Both the position numbers and the translations under genes were made by a program. Shown in pieces: positions 5,874-14,731 of a stretch of 64,000 nucleotides of DNA. Every line of letters begins with the position of its first letter. Within the stretch, counting starts at the first letter, position 1. The notes under the pieces are model-generated. The model worked only from the letters and a program-made list of their open reading frames with translations. It did not search any database and was not told the origin of the DNA. Source of the DNA: Bacillota bacterium (GTDB lineage Bacteria > Bacillota > Negativicutes > Sporomusales > UBA7701); contig JAEZJM010000011.1 in assembly GCA_023415775.1 (NCBI GenBank), positions 37,791-101,790 on the forward strand, written 5' to 3'.

Positions 5874-8228
5874 ATGGCGACAGATAATCTGACGGTGGCT
5901 TTAGCGGGTAACCCGAATTCCGGCAAGACGACAATTTTCAACAACATTACCGGGGCGCGCCAGCATGTGGGCAATTATCCCGGCGTAACGGTGGAGAGGC
6001 GGGAGGGTTTCCGCCGTTTCCAGGGCAAGGATCTGCTGCTCGTGGATCTGCCGGGGACATACAGCCTGACGGCCCATTCACTGGATGAGCTTGTGGCCCG
6101 CAATGTCATAATCAACGACAAACCTGAAATTATTGTAAATATTCTCGATGCTTCCAACCTGGAACGGAATCTGTACCTGGCGGTACAGTTGCTGGAGCTG
6201 GAACGGCCGGTGGTGCTGGCGCTTAATATGACCGATGTGGCCGAACAGATGGGCCTGAAGGTGGACGACGCGCTCCTTAGCCGCAAACTGGGTATTGCGG
6301 TGGTCCGTACGGTGGGCAACCGCAACCGGGGGATGGACGATCTGCTGCAGACGGTGATCGACGCTGCGGCGAAAAATAAGCAGCAGCCGTTTGCGCTCGA
6401 TTATGGGCCGGAGATAGAGGCGAAAATCGAAGAAGTTGGCGATGTGCTCGCGACGCTGACCGAGGTCAAATACCCCCTGCGGTGGCTGGCGATCAAGCTA
6501 CTGGAGAACGACCAGGACGTAAGCAAGGCTATCGGCGCTTTACCGGGCGGGGAAAAGATTCTCGCGATGATTGGCAAGATGCGGGCCGAGCTGAAGGCGG
6601 TGTTTGCCGACGATCCTGAGCTCGTTATCGCCGAGCGCCGCTATCAGTTCGTCGGCGCAATCTACCGGGAAGTGGCCGTCTCCCGGCAGGATCTGACCCG
6701 GACCGCCTCGGACAAGATCGACGATGTCCTCACCCACCGCGTGTTCGGGCTGCCGATCTTTTTCGGAGTCATGTGGCTGCTGTTCAACATCGTATTCACC
6801 GTCGGGGCCTATCCGCAGGGCTGGATCGAGGAGGGGGTCGCGCGGCTGGGCGAAATGGCCGGGGAATATATGGCCGACGGCGATCTCAAGTTGCTGGTGG
6901 TGGACGGCATCATCGGCGGCGTCGGCGGCGTTGTCGTCTTTCTCCCCAATATTATCCTCCTCTTTTTGGGCATCGCGCTGCTGGAGGACACCGGTTATAT
7001 GGCCCGGGCGGCCTTTGTCATGGACCGGGTGATGCGGGCGGTTGGCCTGCACGGCAAGTCGTTCATCCCGCTGCTGGTGGGCTTCGGCTGCAGTGTTCCC
7101 GCCATTATGGGCACCCGCACCCTGGAAAATCCCCGCGACCGGATGGTTACCATCCTCGTCGCTCCCCTGATGAGCTGCAGCGCCCGGCTGCCGGTGTACA
7201 CCCTGCTGACCGCCGCCTTTTTCTCCGCAGAGATCGCCGGCACGGTGCTATTCTCGGTCTATTTTGTCGGCATCGCCCTGGCGGTCGTGATGGCGTTCGT
7301 TTTCCGCAAGTTTCTGTTTCCCGGCGCCACGGAAGCTTTCGTTATGGAGATGCCGCCTTATCATCTGCCGACACTGCGCAGCATTCTCACCCATATGTGG
7401 GAGCGGAGCGTGCTGTATCTGAAAAAGGCCGGTACGCTGATTCTGGCCGCATCGATTCTGGTGTGGTTCGCCACCAATTATCCCAGCGAGGTCGAGTATA
7501 GCAAGGATTACGACCAGGCGAAAACGCAGGTCGAGGAACAGTTCTCCGCCCAGGCCGCCGCGGAGGTGCTGGCACCGCTGAACATCGAGAAACCGGAAGA
7601 CAATGCGGCCCTGCAGGCGCTGGTCGGCGAGATCGCCGCAATCCACGCCGGGCAAGCCGCGGCCGGGGCTGCCGATAAAGCGGCTGTCGAGGCTGAGGCT
7701 GCCGCCAAACTGGCTGAGCTGGAAAAAGCCCAGACCGAGCTTTATCCTTATGCTCTGCGGTACCACGAGCTGGAGCAAGCGAAACAGGACGCAACGGATA
7801 AGCTCGACAAGGAACAGGCCGGCGAGAAACTGGCCGGCAGCTACGCCGGACGACTCGGGAAAACGATCGAACCGGTTATCGCGCCTTTGGGGTTCGACTG
7901 GAAAATAGGCGTCGGCCTGGTGTCGGCGATGGCCGCCAAGGAGGTTCTGGTCAGCACCCTCGGCACGATTTACAGCGTGGGCGAGGTGGAAGACGATGCA
8001 TCGTCTCTGCAGGAAGCTCTGGCCGCAGATCCTGCCTTCAGGCCGCTGGTCGCCTATACATTGATGATCTTTACGCTGATTTATTCGCCCTGCCTGGCGG
8101 CGCTGGCCGTTCTGCGCCGGGAAACCAACTCGTGGAAATGGACGGCCTTCAGTTTCACTTATTCCACCGCCTTGGCGTGGGTCATCGCTCTGGCCATATA
8201 CCAGGCGGGCTCGATGCTCGGGTATTAG
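5874..8228 (+). CDS. feoB: FeoB, ferrous iron permease with G-protein domain
   Basis: This 784-residue protein has an N-terminal GTPase domain with G1 'GNPNSGKT' (residues 12-19), G3 'DLPGTYS' and G4 'NMTD'. A helical domain and membrane core follow, with two Gate-type segments ('FIPLLVGFGCSVPAIMGTR' and 'SAMAAKEVLVSTLGT'). It imports Fe(II) across the cytoplasmic membrane. An Ala-, Glu- and Gln-rich, probably coiled-coil stretch of about 120 residues (about 540-660) lies between the two halves of the membrane region and makes the protein longer than many homologues. GGAGG precedes the ATG. Confidence 0.96.
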   Translation: MATDNLTVALAGNPNSGKTTIFNNITGARQHVGNYPGVTVERREGFRRFQGKDLLLVDLPGTYSLTAHSLDELVARNVIINDKPEIIVNILDASNLERNLYLAVQLLELERPVVLALNMTDVAEQMGLKVDDALLSRKLGIAVVRTVGNRNRGMDDLLQTVIDAAAKNKQQPFALDYGPEIEAKIEEVGDVLATLTEVKYPLRWLAIKLLENDQDVSKAIGALPGGEKILAMIGKMRAELKAVFADDPELVIAERRYQFVGAIYREVAVSRQDLTRTASDKIDDVLTHRVFGLPIFFGVMWLLFNIVFTVGAYPQGWIEEGVARLGEMAGEYMADGDLKLLVVDGIIGGVGGVVVFLPNIILLFLGIALLEDTGYMARAAFVMDRVMRAVGLHGKSFIPLLVGFGCSVPAIMGTRTLENPRDRMVTILVAPLMSCSARLPVYTLLTAAFFSAEIAGTVLFSVYFVGIALAVVMAFVFRKFLFPGATEAFVMEMPPYHLPTLRSILTHMWERSVLYLKKAGTLILAASILVWFATNYPSEVEYSKDYDQAKTQVEEQFSAQAAAEVLAPLNIEKPEDNAALQALVGEIAAIHAGQAAAGAADKAAVEAEAAAKLAELEKAQTELYPYALRYHELEQAKQDATDKLDKEQAGEKLAGSYAGRLGKTIEPVIAPLGFDWKIGVGLVSAMAAKEVLVSTLGTIYSVGEVEDDASSLQEALAADPAFRPLVAYTLMIFTLIYSPCLAALAVLRRETNSWKWTAFSFTYSTALAWVIALAIYQAGSMLGY

Positions 8229-8273
8229 CGGTCCGCGTGTTTCCGAACCGGCCGCCCGGAGGAGGGGAGGCAT

Positions 8274-8573
8274 ATGGCGATCAAGCTGCGGCTGGCGTTG
8301 CTCGCGGTGGCGCTGATCCCTCAGGCGATCACCTATGGCATGACATTCGGCTCGCCGCTGGCGGCCGACAGGTATTTCGGCCAGATTCAGGCGGCATCCC
8401 TGGCGAGCGCGCTGCTTTTGGCGCTGGCGTCGCCCGGCCTGGTGCTGGAATGGCTGGTCGGCAGGCCGCTGCGGGAAATGTCGCGGTTTTGCTCGCGGCT
8501 GAAACAGGGTAATTATCAGGAACGGTTGTTCCTGACCAACGAAGCCCGCGACGGGGACGCGAAGACGGCCTGA
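8274..8573 (+). CDS. N-terminal membrane/HAMP-like part of a frameshifted diguanylate cyclase gene
   Basis: 99 residues with two transmembrane segments (about 5-25 and 40-58), then a HAMP-like linker ('GRPLREMSRFCSRLKQGNYQ'). The frame ends in TGA at 8571-8573. The next frame continues seamlessly as a linker and GGDEF domain. Deleting two bases near 8560 would join them. It is either a true frameshift mutation or a sequencing error. A strong GGAGG precedes the ATG, 45 bases after feoB. Confidence 0.6.
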   Translation: MAIKLRLALLAVALIPQAITYGMTFGSPLAADRYFGQIQAASLASALLLALASPGLVLEWLVGRPLREMSRFCSRLKQGNYQERLFLTNEARDGDAKTA

Positions 8574-8581
8574 CCACCCTC

Positions 8582-9268
8582 ATGCGCGATATGAATTGGA
8601 TGGCCCGGCAGATTGAAATCAGGGAAAAAGAGCTGCGCCGGGCGATTGACGACTTGGCGACAACCCACGCGAGCCTGGAGGAGAGGACCCGCGAACTGGA
8701 GCAGTCATGCCGCCAGATGCAGGTGATGGCGATGACCGATCCCCTTACCGCTATCGCAAATCGCCGCTGCTTCTTCGACATTCTTCAGGGACAGGCCGCC
8801 GATCTGGTGTGCAACTGCCTGTGCTGCCCTACGTCGCTGCTCATCCTCGATGTCGACCGGTTCAAAGCCGTTAACGATACCTACGGACACGTGGCTGGCG
8901 ACAAAGTTCTCCAAGAAATTGCCGTGATAATCCGGGAGAACACCAGGGAAGGCGATACGGCGGCCCGGGTCGGCGGCGAGGAGTACGCGCTTCTCCTGCC
9001 GGGATCTTCCTCCCGGCAGGCTGAGGATGTAGCCCGCCGCATCCGGGCGGCGGTCGCCGGTCACGCTTTTGTCTTGCCGGACGGGCAGCAAATATCCGTT
9101 ACGATATCCATCGGCATCTGCACCTTTACGCAGTTTGCCTGCCTGGAGCGGGATAAGCTGTACAGCTTCGCCGATCAGGCGCTCTACCACGCCAAACGTA
9201 GCGGTCGCAACAGTATTTCCGTTTATGATCCCGAGGCCCGGTCGCTCAGCATGATCGACTGCGCGTAG
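8582..9268 (+). CDS. GGDEF diguanylate cyclase domain (C-terminal part of frameshifted gene)
   Basis: 228 residues: a coiled coil (about 8-45, 'REKELRRAIDDLATTHASLE'), then a GGDEF domain with 'DPLTAIANRRCFF', 'LILDVDRFKAVNDTYGH' and the active-site loop 'VGGEEY', a GGDEF variant that usually remains active. It would make cyclic di-GMP from two GTP. No inhibitory RxxD is apparent just before the active loop. Without the upstream half it would lack its membrane anchor. The start at ATG 8582 has no good ribosome binding site, which supports a split gene. Confidence 0.75.
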   Translation: MRDMNWMARQIEIREKELRRAIDDLATTHASLEERTRELEQSCRQMQVMAMTDPLTAIANRRCFFDILQGQAADLVCNCLCCPTSLLILDVDRFKAVNDTYGHVAGDKVLQEIAVIIRENTREGDTAARVGGEEYALLLPGSSSRQAEDVARRIRAAVAGHAFVLPDGQQISVTISIGICTFTQFACLERDKLYSFADQALYHAKRSGRNSISVYDPEARSLSMIDCA

Positions 9269-9290
9269 AGGCCGGAAAAGGATGTTGATT

Positions 9291-9935
9291 ATGCAGCATT
9301 TGTCTCAGTGGGAAGATTTGCATGAACTTGTGGATGCGCTCGCTACCGCGCTGGACGCGAAAAATCCCTTCATGTGCGGCCACTCCGAGCGGGTGGCCGG
9401 TACGGCCCTGCTCCTGACCCAGGAGATGGGCGTGTGCCCGGCGATGCAGGCGGTAATCCATATCGGCGCCCACCTGCACGATATCGGCAAGATCGGTGTT
9501 CCCGACCATGTTCTCAATAAACCCGGCAAGCTGACCGAAGCGGAATTCGTTATGATCCGCCAGCACCCGGCAATCGGCGGCAATATTCTGAGCAAGATCA
9601 AGGTTTTGCGGCCGGTTATCGACATTGTGCGCCATCATCACGAACGCTGCGACGGCAAAGGTTATCCCGACGGGCTTCGGGGCGGCGATTTTTCGCTGGG
9701 GGCCAGGATAGTGGCCGTCGCCGACGCCTTCGACGCGATGACAAGCGCGCGGCCGTATCGTCCGGCGCTATCCCTTGGCGCGGCCCTGCGCGAAATGCGG
9801 CGCTGCCGGGGCAGTCAGTTCGATCCGGCGGTCGTAGACGCTCTGACCGCGCTTAACCGGAAAAATCTTATCCAGATTCCCGGCGGACGGGATTCGGTCT
9901 GCCGGCCGGTCGACGTTATCAGTTGCTGTCAATAA
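9291..9935 (+). CDS. HD-GYP domain phosphodiesterase (cyclic di-GMP)
   Basis: About 214 residues made almost wholly of an HD-GYP domain: 'HSERVA', 'HLHDIGKIGVPD' (HD pair), 'HHHERCDGKGYPDGL' (GYP) and 'ARIVAVADAFDAMTS'. HD-GYP enzymes hydrolyse cyclic di-GMP at a metal centre. No sensor or receiver domain is attached. AAAAGGA lies 8 bases before ATG 9291; ATG 9282 is in frame but too close. It follows the cyclase by about 20 bases, so opposing enzymes are paired. Confidence 0.88.
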   Translation: MQHLSQWEDLHELVDALATALDAKNPFMCGHSERVAGTALLLTQEMGVCPAMQAVIHIGAHLHDIGKIGVPDHVLNKPGKLTEAEFVMIRQHPAIGGNILSKIKVLRPVIDIVRHHHERCDGKGYPDGLRGGDFSLGARIVAVADAFDAMTSARPYRPALSLGAALREMRRCRGSQFDPAVVDALTALNRKNLIQIPGGRDSVCRPVDVISCCQ

Positions 9936-9968
9936 CAGGCGCCTACTTTCGTGAAACAGGAGGGTCAT

Positions 9969-10262
9969 ATGTCTGTTGTAATCGTCGGCGGAGACTACCT
10001 GGGCGGAATCGAAAAGAACCTTTACTCCATGGGAGTTACGGAATTGGTGCATATTTCCGGTCGGAAAGCGCTCGAAAGGAACAAGATCAGTTTGCCTAAG
10101 GCTACCGCTTTTGTCCTGGTGCTGACCGACTATGTCAATCACGGCACGGCCCAGAATGTGAAGACGGTGGCCAAATCACGGTCGATACCGGTAGTATTCG
10201 CCAAACGTTCCTGGTGCGCTGTCGAGGAAAAGCTGAAGGCGAGCAAGTGTCTTGCCAATTGA
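9969..10262 (+). CDS. DUF2325 domain protein
   Basis: This 97-residue protein begins 'MSVVIVGGDYLGGIEKNLY' and has a 'HISGRK' segment, the pattern of the DUF2325 family of small Rossmann-like proteins. Biochemical function is unknown. Homologues are, as I recall, often near feo genes, as here. Perfect AGGAGGG 5 bases before ATG 9969. Confidence 0.8.
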   Translation: MSVVIVGGDYLGGIEKNLYSMGVTELVHISGRKALERNKISLPKATAFVLVLTDYVNHGTAQNVKTVAKSRSIPVVFAKRSWCAVEEKLKASKCLAN

Positions 10263-10284
10263 ATTTGACGGAGGGGGTGCGAAG

Positions 10285-10446
10285 ATGGATGCGGTAATTT
10301 TGACCGGCGTCGGCGCGGCGGCTCTTGGTTATGTGGCTTATGTCGTCTGGCGCGGTGTCGGCGGCAAGGCTGGCTGCGGCTGCGGCAGCGCTTGCCGGGA
10401 AGCGGGCGGGAGCTGCCAGTGCGGAGCGAAGAGCCGGCCGAAGTAG
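10285..10446 (+). CDS. FeoB-associated Cys-rich membrane protein-like
   Basis: 53 residues: one transmembrane helix (about 3-22) followed by a Cys-rich tail 'CGCGSACREAGGSCQCG' with six cysteines. This matches the layout of the small FeoB-associated Cys-rich membrane proteins. It may handle Fe(II) next to FeoB. GGAGGGGG lies before ATG 10285. Confidence 0.75.
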   Translation: MDAVILTGVGAAALGYVAYVVWRGVGGKAGCGCGSACREAGGSCQCGAKSRPK

Positions 10447-10499
10447 AGTTTTTATTAAATACGACGGTGATAAATAAAATTTGATCAAGGGGTGTTGTA

Positions 10500-11456
10500 A
10501 TGAAAAAGACGGTGGCGGTTATGGTGGCGGGGATGATTATGGCGACGGCGCCGGTGGCTTTGGCGGCGCCGGTTAAGCTCAGCGGCGATGTGGCGGTCAA
10601 GTATCAGCGGGATACCGCCGACGGCGATCCGGCTACGTCCGGCTCGATCTATACGCTTAAACTGCTCGGCGAGGCGGGTCTGGGGGGCGGCTGGTCGCTG
10701 TACGCCCGCCTCGGCGCCCAGAGTGTGACTAACCCCTTGCTTGCCGATTTCAATATCGCTCCCGAAGTTTACGGCGAGAACAAGAAATCGGTGGTCGCGC
10801 TCGATCAGTTCGGGCTAAATTATAAGACAGATAAATTGACCTACAAACTGGGCCGCCAGGATGTTGCCGTCGGCGTGACCACCCTGCTGTACCACCGGCC
10901 CGATACCAACATCGGCAAGAAAGTCTTCGTGGACGGCCTTACCGTTGCCGGCGCCGTCGGCGCGGTGGATATAGCGGCGCTGGCGGCGCAGGAGGATAAC
11001 GCCGCCGGGTCGTATAAGAGCAAGATTTACGCCCTCAGGACCGGTTTTAAGCCTACGGAGAGTTTTAATTGGGGCGTCACGCTCGGGCGCTTCCAGGGGG
11101 AAACGGAGAGCACCAATCACTGGGCGGTGGACGGTACGTACAAGTTCGGCAAGAGCAGCCTGACGGCGGAATACACCAAGGCAAGCAGCAATATCGCTAA
11201 CAAAGCGTATGCTATTGTCTTGGGCTACGATTTCGATGACAAAACTTCCGCATCGATCACCGGTTTCCGGGTAGAAGAGTTCGGCTCGATGGGCGGCCAG
11301 AGCGAGTACGACGCCAACAACCGCGGCATCCATTACGCGATCAATCGCAAGCTGAGCGATAATGCCGGCCTGGAGCTGGTCTTCAAGGATCAGAAAACCA
11401 TCAGCGGCGGGCAGAAAAACACCTCGTTCGAGGCCACGGTCAGTTATTCGTTCTAA
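10500..11456 (+). CDS. Outer-membrane porin-like beta-barrel protein
   Basis: 318 residues with a signal peptide (positive 'MKK', hydrophobic core, 'ALAAP' cleavage site near residue 23). Alternating amphipathic strands follow and the chain ends in 'ATVSYSF'; a C-terminal aromatic residue is the barrel-assembly signal of outer-membrane proteins. This implies a diderm envelope. It resembles small putative porins of Sporomusaceae. It has its own ribosome binding site (AAGGGG) and is followed by a terminator. Confidence 0.82.
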   Translation: MKKTVAVMVAGMIMATAPVALAAPVKLSGDVAVKYQRDTADGDPATSGSIYTLKLLGEAGLGGGWSLYARLGAQSVTNPLLADFNIAPEVYGENKKSVVALDQFGLNYKTDKLTYKLGRQDVAVGVTTLLYHRPDTNIGKKVFVDGLTVAGAVGAVDIAALAAQEDNAAGSYKSKIYALRTGFKPTESFNWGVTLGRFQGETESTNHWAVDGTYKFGKSSLTAEYTKASSNIANKAYAIVLGYDFDDKTSASITGFRVEEFGSMGGQSEYDANNRGIHYAINRKLSDNAGLELVFKDQKTISGGQKNTSFEATVSYSF

Positions 11457-11511
11457 AATGGGGCATGCTGCTTACGCGTGCGCGGCTTGCCTTGCCGGAC
11501 CTCCAAGCCAT

Positions 11512-11543
11512 AAAAAAGCAACCCTAATCAGGGTTGCTTTTTT
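11512..11543 (+). terminator. Intrinsic terminator after the porin gene
   Basis: AAGCAACCCT/AGGGTTGCTT stem with flanking A and T runs, so it could also stop leftward transcripts from 11628-11894. Confidence 0.92.
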
Positions 11544-11627
11544 CTTGCGTCAGCGAATACCCCGCTATGCGGGGGAGTGCAAATAAGGCGGACCGTTGCG
11601 GCAGCGATAGAAAAGCTCTCTTTTGCG

Positions 11628-11894
11628 TTATTGAAAGGTAAAATATATATGGTGGATGAAGCTCGGCAGCGGTTTTAAAATGCTGTCAAGCTCTTTCGTG
11701 CTTACATTTTCGGTGCTGTGCACTTCGATCAGCCCTTTGAGGATATGCGAATCTTTGGTGGAATGGTTCTCCATCTGGAGCGGTACGACTTGAGTGATTT
11801 TGGTGTCCTTTATCTTTTCGTTTATCCACAGCCATAATTGATCGGTCTTATCCGCACTTTCGATAAAGAATCTTGTAGGGTATATTTTTACCAA
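11628..11894 (-). CDS. Hypothetical protein, 88 residues
   Basis: A small soluble protein with no Cys motif, signal or family I recognise. It starts at TTG with GGAGG 8 bases upstream. A run of alternating hydrophobic residues near the end ('SFIHHIYFTF') suggests a beta strand. The intergenic region to its right, 11895-12145, shows nothing beyond a possible A+T-rich promoter. Confidence 0.55.
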   Translation of the reverse strand: MVKIYPTRFFIESADKTDQLWLWINEKIKDTKITQVVPLQMENHSTKDSHILKGLIEVHSTENVSTKELDSILKPLPSFIHHIYFTFQ

Positions 11895-12145
11895 TGTCGT
11901 TTCCTCCGTAAATTGAGATTGTTGTTTTTGCTGCAGTGTGCTTTATTATACCACATAATGTGCCGGAGTTGGCGGGTGTCGTGTAAAAATAACCGCGTAT
12001 GGGGGATTAGCGTGGCCGGGGGCGCCGGGCGCAAAGGTGCAGGGTGATTCCTGCCTGATTGCAGGATTTTGGTTAATCATAATTGAAGAAGTGCGTAATA
12101 AAAAGCCACAAGTCACGGCATATTTTCAATTCGGAGGCGGGTATT

Positions 12146-12901
12146 GTGAAAAAGTGGGTTTGCAATGTTTGCGGCTATGTACATGAAGGGGACAATCCGC
12201 CCGACGTATGTCCGATATGCGGTGTCGGACCGGAGGAGTTCAGCCTGCAGGCCGACGCGCCCAAGGGGGCAGCGCCGGCCAGGCGCTGGAAATGCACGGT
12301 GTGCGATTATATTCATGTAGGTGATGAACCGCCGGACGTTTGTCCTGTTTGCAACGAGGGTAAAGACAAGTTTATACTGTTGGTCGATGAAATCGCCGAA
12401 CTTACCGCGGAGGCTATCCTGGCGACTGACGAGGGAACGGCCAATGCCGCCCTGGATGCCGTGTCCTACGGTTTGTACGTCGTCTCGTCGGCGAAGGACG
12501 GAAAGATAAACGGACAGATAGCAAACGCCGTGTTTCAGGTTACCGCCAAGCCGCCGCAAATTGCCCTGTGCCTGAATAAGCTTAACCTGACGACCGATTT
12601 TATTCTGGCCAGCGGCAAAGTGGCCGTATCGATTCTCGCCCAGGATCAGCGCGATATGGTGAGGATATTCGGGTACCAATCCGGCCGCACCGCCGATAAG
12701 TTTGCCGCGGTCAAATACATTCCCGGCAGGAACGGCTGCCCGATATTGCAAAACTGCCTGGGGTACCTGGAGGCGGAGGTTTTGCCTGACAAAACTACCG
12801 ATGTCGGCACCCATATGCTATTTGTCGCAAAAGTCACTGCCGGGAAACTGGCGGGCACAAGCGACGCGCTTACGTATGCTTTTTATCGCAGGATGAAGTA
12901 G
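12146..12901 (+). CDS. Double rubredoxin-like / flavin reductase fusion (Hrb-type)
   Basis: 251 residues. Two consecutive rubredoxin-like iron sites (CxxC...CxxC; 'CNVCGY...CPICG' about residues 5-28 and 'CTVCDY...CPVCN' about 49-72) precede a flavin-reductase FMN-binding domain (about 100-250). The layout resembles high-molecular-weight rubredoxins, which pass electrons from NAD(P)H to oxygen- or NO-reducing flavodiiron proteins. Two rubredoxin units are unusual; one is common. GTG 12146 is chosen because GGAGG precedes it. Confidence 0.8.
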   Translation: MKKWVCNVCGYVHEGDNPPDVCPICGVGPEEFSLQADAPKGAAPARRWKCTVCDYIHVGDEPPDVCPVCNEGKDKFILLVDEIAELTAEAILATDEGTANAALDAVSYGLYVVSSAKDGKINGQIANAVFQVTAKPPQIALCLNKLNLTTDFILASGKVAVSILAQDQRDMVRIFGYQSGRTADKFAAVKYIPGRNGCPILQNCLGYLEAEVLPDKTTDVGTHMLFVAKVTAGKLAGTSDALTYAFYRRMK

Positions 12902-12941
12902 ATTATCGGCGATTGGAGCGGCAAAACATCATCGGTGGGGG

Positions 12942-13340
12942 ATGGCTATGCGCGTTCTGGTTTTAGATGATTCCGATGTAATGCGGAAAATCCTTACAAG
13001 GCATTTGCTATCATTGGGCCTCCAGGAAAGTGAAATCTTTGAAGCTCATAACGGCGCTGAAGCTTTGCGCAAACTTAACTCATATACCTTTGACCTCCTC
13101 ATATTGGATATTGTTATGGAAGGGGTCGACGGCATCGCCGTTTTCAAGGAAGCCAGGCAGATTCAGCCTAACGCGCGAATCGTGATGTGCAGCAGTTTCG
13201 GTGAAGCCAACACGGTTATAGATTTGGTCAACATGGGGATTGATGATTTTATCTTGAAACCGTTTTCTCAGGAACGGGTGGTGGAGACGCTTTCCCGTAA
13301 TATAGTGGCGGCTGGTACCGGAAAAAGACGCAAGAAGTAA
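12942..13340 (+). CDS. CheY-like single-domain response regulator
   Basis: 132 residues forming one receiver domain: acidic pair DD (9-10), phosphoacceptor Asp near 56 ('LLILDIVM'), the Ser of 'VMCSSF' and the conserved Lys in 'FILKPF'. There is no output domain. Such proteins act by protein contact, for example on flagella or in a phosphorelay. No histidine kinase is adjacent. ATG 12948 may be the real start because the G-rich site touches ATG 12942. Confidence 0.88.
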   Translation: MAMRVLVLDDSDVMRKILTRHLLSLGLQESEIFEAHNGAEALRKLNSYTFDLLILDIVMEGVDGIAVFKEARQIQPNARIVMCSSFGEANTVIDLVNMGIDDFILKPFSQERVVETLSRNIVAAGTGKRRKK

Positions 13341-13350
13341 GCCGGAATAG

Positions 13351-13378
13351 AAAAGCAGGCTAGCATAGCCTGCTTTTT
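13351..13378 (+). terminator. Intrinsic terminator after response regulator
   Basis: AAAAGCAGGCTA / TAGCCTGCTTTTT inverted repeat followed by T run; works in both directions for the convergent gene at 13415-13912. Confidence 0.9.
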
Positions 13379-13414
13379 GCGCCGGTTTTTTGGGCCTGCC
13401 GGGGCGGGCTGGTA

Positions 13415-13912
13415 TTATTGCGATATTACCACGGCGATCAGATGTCCGTAGCCTTGTTCGAGGCGGAGTTTGTCCGTGGGCTTGGCGTGGGTTGTGGCCG
13501 CATAGACGATAAGGCGGTAGTCGTGGAGTCCGCCGCCATGGCTGTCGTCGATCGCGTAAAGCACAGGGGCAAGATGATGCCTGATCGGGTCGACGTTATC
13601 CATAACGGCGGGATTTACGCGGAAGTTTTCGTCTCGTTGAATGTATCTGCCGACCCCGACGTCTTGCCCGGTGTCGTTGGTAACTTCAAACTGCCCGAAC
13701 AGCATTACGATGTCGGTGGGAAGCAAGTCGAGGCTAAGGTGGTAGACCTTCATGAAGGGGCCGGCGGATACCGTATTGACGGGAATGAACGTAACCTTTT
13801 CCGTCGTGTCTCTGAATACTTTTACTGTCGCGCCGGTCGGGAGGGGAGGCTGGGCCTGGGCGGTAGCCGAGAAAGCGAGGATCAAAACCAGTATCAGCAA
13901 TGCTTTTTTCAT
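13415..13912 (-). CDS. Secreted hypothetical protein
   Basis: 165 residues with a clear Sec signal peptide (residues 1-20, 'ATAQAQ' cleavage site). The mature part is beta-rich and lacks Cys. No family is recognised. It stands alone with its own ribosome binding site (GGAGC) and is convergent with the response regulator. Confidence 0.6.
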   Translation of the reverse strand: MKKALLILVLILAFSATAQAQPPLPTGATVKVFRDTTEKVTFIPVNTVSAGPFMKVYHLSLDLLPTDIVMLFGQFEVTNDTGQDVGVGRYIQRDENFRVNPAVMDNVDPIRHHLAPVLYAIDDSHGGGLHDYRLIVYAATTHAKPTDKLRLEQGYGHLIAVVISQ

Positions 13913-14079
13913 GGTGACAGCTCCTTTGGAAAGATATTCCTCATAATATAAATATCATAGTTTGACAAAATTATCACCCTGTTCTTTGCGGCGATTGCGA
14001 TGCTCCGGTGCGAGCCGAAGCTTTCCGCCGGGCGCGGGGACTTTTTGGCCGTGGGGGATAACGTTTGGGGGTTTAAGGT

Positions 14080-14592
14080 ATGGTTTTTTTCGGGCATGTG
14101 GGGCTTACGGCGGCGGCCGCGAGGCTGGCCGAGAAGGGAACGGGGGCGCGGCTGGATTACCGGCTGGTGATCGCGGGCTCGCTGTTTCCGGATGTGATCG
14201 ACAAGCCGATGTTCATGCTGTTTTCCGGGGTGCCGAGCGGCCGCTTTTTCACGCATACGCTGCTGGTGGCGGTGGCGCTGCTGGGTGTGGGGGTTTATAG
14301 GTATATGAGGGGCAGGGGGACCGGCGCGCTGGCGTTCGGCGGGGCGGTGCTGGGTCACGATCTGCTCGATTCGATGTGGGTTTATCCGCAGTCTTTTTTC
14401 TGGCCTTTGCTGGGCTTGGGCTTCGAGCCTGACGGGTCTGCGGACTGGCTGGCCGGGGTGGCCGATAATTTGTATAACGATCCCGCCGTCTTTGTTCCCG
14501 AGGCGGCCGGCGCCTGCATAGCGGCGTATATGGGGCTGAGGGCATGGCGCCGCGGGGGTGGGGATTTTTTGCGGACGGGAAGGTATGGCTAG
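14080..14592 (+). CDS. Membrane-bound YdjM/DUF457-like putative metal-dependent hydrolase
   Basis: 170 residues with three to four transmembrane segments and the conserved polar pattern of the YdjM/DUF457 family: 'FGHVGLT' near the start, 'LFPDVIDKP', 'FFTHTLL' and 'GHDLLD'. His and Asp residues in this order are thought to bind metal. Substrate unknown. It precedes the SOS-controlled dinB operon but is separated from it by a terminator. Confidence 0.7.
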   Translation: MVFFGHVGLTAAAARLAEKGTGARLDYRLVIAGSLFPDVIDKPMFMLFSGVPSGRFFTHTLLVAVALLGVGVYRYMRGRGTGALAFGGAVLGHDLLDSMWVYPQSFFWPLLGLGFEPDGSADWLAGVADNLYNDPAVFVPEAAGACIAAYMGLRAWRRGGGDFLRTGRYG

Positions 14593-14594
14593 AA

Positions 14595-14620
14595 GGCAGG
14601 CCTGGCGGGCCTGCTTTTTT
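14595..14620 (+). terminator. Intrinsic terminator
   Basis: GCAGGCC/GGGCCTGC stem followed by six T, separating the YdjM-like gene from the dinB promoter. Confidence 0.85.
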
Positions 14621-14663
14621 GTGCCTGTCCGTCGAACAGGCGGGTTTCCAGTAATTACCCCTC

Positions 14664-14714
14664 TTTACATGCATACTTGTCCGCCGTTATACTAAAAATA
14701 CGAACATGTGTTTG
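14664..14714 (+). promoter_or_regulatory. dinB promoter with LexA (SOS) box
   Basis: TTTACA (14664-14669), 18-base spacer, TATACT (14688-14693). The sequence CGAACATGTGTTTG at 14701-14714 fits the Gram-positive LexA/DinR consensus CGAACRNRYGTTYG at every position. It lies at the expected transcription start, so LexA should repress dinB until DNA damage. Confidence 0.88.
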
Positions 14715-14731
14715 GTTTAGGCGGTGAGGGT

